A stretch of 64,000 nt of DNA from Vulcanisaeta thermophila (lineage in GTDB: Archaea > Thermoproteota > Thermoprotei > Thermoproteales > Thermocladiaceae): positions 1-64,000 of the forward strand of contig NZ_BCLI01000001.1 in NCBI RefSeq assembly GCF_001748385.1, given 5' to 3'. The translations under genes and the position numbers were made by a program. Each line of letters opens with the position of its first letter. The first letter of the stretch is position 1. Of this stretch, positions 61,321-64,000 are shown piece by piece. The notes under the pieces were generated by a model. The model ran no database searches, was not told where the DNA came from, and saw only the letters and a list, made by a program, of their open reading frames with translations.

Positions 61321-64000
61321 ATGCCCAGCAATAGAATTCTAATCATAGGCGGTGGCATTGCCGGTATCGAGGCTGCTTTGGCTTTGGCTGGTATGGGTTA
61401 CAAGGTCACCCTTGTTGAAAAGTCCCCCGCCATTGGGGGTAAGATGGCAATGCTAGACAAAACATTCCCCACACTAGACTGTAGCATATGCATAGAGGGA
61501 CCATTAATAAGCGATGTGGCAAGAAACCCCAATATTGAATTACTGGCGCCTTCGGAGCTCCTTGAAATAACTGGATCGCCAGGGGAGTTTAAAGCGAAGA
61601 TACTGGTCAAGCCCAGGTACGTGACAGATGACTGCACTAAGTGTGGGCAGTGTGAGGATGTGTGCCCTGTGCTGGTTCCCAACGAGTTTGAGGCTGGTAT
61701 TGGGGCTAGGAAGGCCATTTACCTACCATTCCCACAGGCAGAACCAGGAATATACGCCATAGATATAGACCACTGCCTAAATAAACCACCAAACTACTTC
61801 CCCTGTGACCGCTGTGCCAGGGCTTGTGATAGGAATGCCGTGGTCTACACAATGCTGCCCAGGGTCATTGAGAGGGATGTGGCCGCTGTGATAGTGGCCA
61901 CGGGCTTCGAGCTGGAGAAGGGCGACATACTGGGTGATTATGGTTATGGTAAGTACATGGATGTGGTGACCTCTCTAGAGTTCGAGAGGCTTGTGACTGC
62001 GTCGGGGCCCTCGGGGGGTGTTGTGATTAAGCCTAGCACTGGTGAGGAACCCGAGAACCTACTCCTAATCTCCTGCGTGGGCTCCAGGAGTGTGAGGGGT
62101 AATGACTACTGCTCAGGCTTCTGCTGTACATACCTACTGAAGCAGGCTATATATGCTAAGGTGCTTCACGGAATTAAGAATGTAACCATAATGTACATGA
62201 ATGATGTCAGGACGTATGGAAAGGGCTTCGAGGGCTTCTTTGACAGGGCCTTGAAGGAGGGCATAAACATAGTGTGGGGTAGGCCTGAAATTCTCGGTGA
62301 GAGTAATGGTAAGATTAAGGTTAGGTTTGAGGACACCAGGAATAGGAGGGTTGTGACTAACGAGTACGACATGGTGGTGCTGGCACCCTCAGTGAAGCCC
62401 GTTAGTGACATGGGCAGGTTAAGCAAGATACTGGGTATATCATTAAATAATGTTGGGTTTGTGGCCACGGACCCAACCAACCCCACACAAACCACAAGGC
62501 CTGGCATCTTCGCCGCAGGATCCGTGAGTGGTCCCAAAGACATTTCGGAGTCGGTCATCACAGGACTAGCCGCTGCCATTCAGTCAATTAGGTATGCGGG
62601 GCCAGGTACCATTGAGGAGGAGAGGTTTGAGGAGACCATAGACCCAAGGCCCATGAGGATAGGGGTCTTTGTGTGTCATTGCGGTACTAACATAGCTGGT
62701 GTGGCTGATGTGCCGTACCTGGTCGAGGAGGCCAAGAAAATGCCTGATGTGGTTCACGCCGAGGACTTACAATATGCATGTGCCAAGTCATCACTTGATA
62801 GGATAACCCAGGTAATTAAGGAGAAGAACTTGACGAGGGTTGTGGTGGCATCATGCTCACCCGTAACCCACCTTAGGTTTTTCCAGGATGCTGCTAAGAG
62901 GGCTGGTCTTAACCCGTACCTAGTAACCATGACTAACATCAGGAACCTGGATACGTGGGTGCATAGCGATAGGAAGGTGGCCACGGAAAAGGCAAAGGAC
63001 ATGATAAGAATGGCCGTAGCCCAAGCCCACCACCTAGTGCCGCTGCAGCAGATAAAGTTACCAGTAATTAAGAGGGCGCTCGTAATTGGATGCGGACCCG
63101 CTGGGCTAGCAGCCGCCACTGGGCTTGCCAGCGCCGGTGTGGAGACGATACTGGTTGAGAAGGAGCCTGAGTGCGGTGGTATGCTTAGGAAACTAGGTAA
63201 ACTGGAGCCCGAGGGTATTGAGGCCAGGAAGTTGCTTGATAGGATGGTTGAGGAGGCCAGGGAGGTTGGGGTTAAGTTCATCACTGGAGCTACGATTAAG
63301 GATGTTAGTGGGTTTACGGGTAACTTCCACGTGGTCCTCACCAACGGTATGGAGTTCGACGTGGGCGCCATAATAGTGGCCACGGGCGCCAAGCCCTACA
63401 TACCCACGGAGTTTAATTACGGTAAGGACCCAAGGGTGCTAACGACGTTGGACCTGGAGATGGGTAAGAACGTTGAGGGTAAGAACGTAGCCGTCATAAA
63501 CTGTGTGGGATCCAGAACAAGCGGTAGGGGCTGCTCAAGGTACTGCTGTGCCGTAGGGCTTAGTAAGGCTATTGAGCTTAGGAATCAGGGTAAGAACGTT
63601 GTGGTGATTTACAGGGACATAATGGGCGTGAACCCCGAGGTTGAGGATTTGTATAAGAAGGCCAGGGAGGCTGGCGTGTTATTCATCAGGATACCCAGAA
63701 AGGCTGAGTTAACAGAGGCCATTAAGATGGACACTAATAAACTAATAGTTAGGGATACAGAGCTTGGGGATGATGTTGAGGTGCCTTTCGACAACATAGT
63801 ACTCAACATAGGGTTAGTACCCAGTGAGGATACTGACGAGGCCGCTAAGATAATGAGGCTATCTAAGGATCAGGAGGGCTTTCTTATGGAGGCTCATCCT
63901 AAGCTTGGTCCTGTGGATACCATGACCCCCGGGATATTCATTGCAGGTACCGCAAGGGGCCCCAAGGGTGTGGGTGAGGCCATTGCTGAGGGCTATGCAG
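61321..64000 (+). CDS. Tandem HdrA-like flavoprotein (partial at window end)
   Basis: At least 893 residues, 3' end beyond the window. The first module (about 1-440) is HdrA without its N-terminal domain: FAD motif GGGIAGIEAAL (about 9-19), CSICIEGPL, a [4Fe-4S] motif from C105 (CTKCGQCEDVCP), a second Cys set (HCLNKP, CDRCARAC) and CVGSR...YCSGFCC. A full HdrA starts near residue 445: IGVFVCHCGTNIAG, VVASCSPVTH, NIRNLDTWVH, FAD motif GCGPAGLAAATG (about 588) and CVGSR...YCCAVG. HdrA flavoproteins handle or bifurcate electrons between ferredoxin and other carriers. No HdrB or HdrC is seen before the edge. Co-transcribed with korC. Confidence 0.88.
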   Translation, partial: MPSNRILIIGGGIAGIEAALALAGMGYKVTLVEKSPAIGGKMAMLDKTFPTLDCSICIEGPLISDVARNPNIELLAPSELLEITGSPGEFKAKILVKPRYVTDDCTKCGQCEDVCPVLVPNEFEAGIGARKAIYLPFPQAEPGIYAIDIDHCLNKPPNYFPCDRCARACDRNAVVYTMLPRVIERDVAAVIVATGFELEKGDILGDYGYGKYMDVVTSLEFERLVTASGPSGGVVIKPSTGEEPENLLLISCVGSRSVRGNDYCSGFCCTYLLKQAIYAKVLHGIKNVTIMYMNDVRTYGKGFEGFFDRALKEGINIVWGRPEILGESNGKIKVRFEDTRNRRVVTNEYDMVVLAPSVKPVSDMGRLSKILGISLNNVGFVATDPTNPTQTTRPGIFAAGSVSGPKDISESVITGLAAAIQSIRYAGPGTIEEERFEETIDPRPMRIGVFVCHCGTNIAGVADVPYLVEEAKKMPDVVHAEDLQYACAKSSLDRITQVIKEKNLTRVVVASCSPVTHLRFFQDAAKRAGLNPYLVTMTNIRNLDTWVHSDRKVATEKAKDMIRMAVAQAHHLVPLQQIKLPVIKRALVIGCGPAGLAAATGLASAGVETILVEKEPECGGMLRKLGKLEPEGIEARKLLDRMVEEAREVGVKFITGATIKDVSGFTGNFHVVLTNGMEFDVGAIIVATGAKPYIPTEFNYGKDPRVLTTLDLEMGKNVEGKNVAVINCVGSRTSGRGCSRYCCAVGLSKAIELRNQGKNVVVIYRDIMGVNPEVEDLYKKAREAGVLFIRIPRKAELTEAIKMDTNKLIVRDTELGDDVEVPFDNIVLNIGLVPSEDTDEAAKIMRLSKDQEGFLMEAHPKLGPVDTMTPGIFIAGTARGPKGVGEAIAEGYA

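Overview
The window looks like the chromosome of a hyperthermophilic crenarchaeon (Thermoproteota), most likely in the Thermoproteales/Thermocladiales group near Vulcanisaeta or Caldivirga. That placement is inferred from gene content and not from a database match. The supporting genes are a reverse gyrase, aIF6, RpoL, a RIO1 kinase, a FAU-1 type RNA-binding protein, an archaeal triosephosphate isomerase, a tungsten-type aldehyde:ferredoxin oxidoreductase, a PaREP1 family gene, a tRNA-CAT with an intron at a non-canonical position, and a C/D box sRNA. Most genes have a TATA-like box about 23-30 nt upstream of the start codon and no Shine-Dalgarno sequence, which is the leaderless pattern. I used that spacing to correct many starts. 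Shine-Dalgarno-like GGTGA motifs appear mainly at internal operon genes.

Region 1 (1-9.7 kb) is a sulfur-trafficking and redox island: two DsrE-family proteins, a DsrM/NarI-like cytochrome b, a DsrK/HdrD-like iron-sulfur protein, a winged-helix/Cys-cluster protein paired with a helical-repeat protein, a thiolase, a DUF1641 protein, two two-domain rhodaneses and a TusA-like carrier. Two promoters in the island carry a nearly identical TGCA-N5-TGCA element at the same distance from the TATA box, and other promoters there carry TGCA half-sites. One rhodanese gene is cut by an in-frame TAG before its catalytic domain. Region 2 (9.7-19.5 kb) holds tRNA genes, a frameshifted PaREP1 gene and housekeeping genes: TruA, a B12-type radical SAM protein, aIF6, FAU-1, a ParA-like ATPase, a phosphoesterase and TIM. 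Region 3 (19.5-30.9 kb) has aconitase, secreted proteins, a NAD-kinase-fold protein with an altered catalytic motif and a C-terminal HTH, RpoL, a C/D box sRNA and a four-CBS protein with a ribosome-hibernation-like tail.

Region 4 (30.9-44 kb) has nuoA-nuoBC-nuoD, a membrane-anchored PLD-like protein, an orphan molybdenum hydroxylase large subunit next to a tungsten AOR, tRNA-Lys and tRNA-Leu with a shared promoter block, an ABC-2 exporter whose ATPase gene also carries an in-frame TAG, and large secreted proteins. Region 5 (44-58 kb) has a short-chain dehydrogenase, an MFS carrier, a methylisocitrate-lyase-like enzyme, a fused 3-hydroxyacyl-CoA dehydrogenase/enoyl-CoA hydratase, a class II ribonucleotide reductase, reverse gyrase, small unknown proteins and RIO1. 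Region 6 (58.2-64 kb) is a korDABC 2-oxoacid:ferredoxin oxidoreductase operon that runs into an unusual tandem HdrA fusion, which is cut by the window edge.

Metabolically, the thiolase, the crotonyl-CoA hydratase/hydroxybutyryl-CoA dehydrogenase fusion, aconitase and KOR fit either a dicarboxylate/4-hydroxybutyrate cycle or a TCA-type cycle. Reduced ferredoxin would be handled by KOR, AOR, HdrA-like proteins and a complex-I-type module. The sulfur island would move persulfide sulfur between rhodanese, TusA and DsrE carriers and a membrane DsrMK-like complex. No CRISPR array, insertion sequence or rRNA gene is visible.
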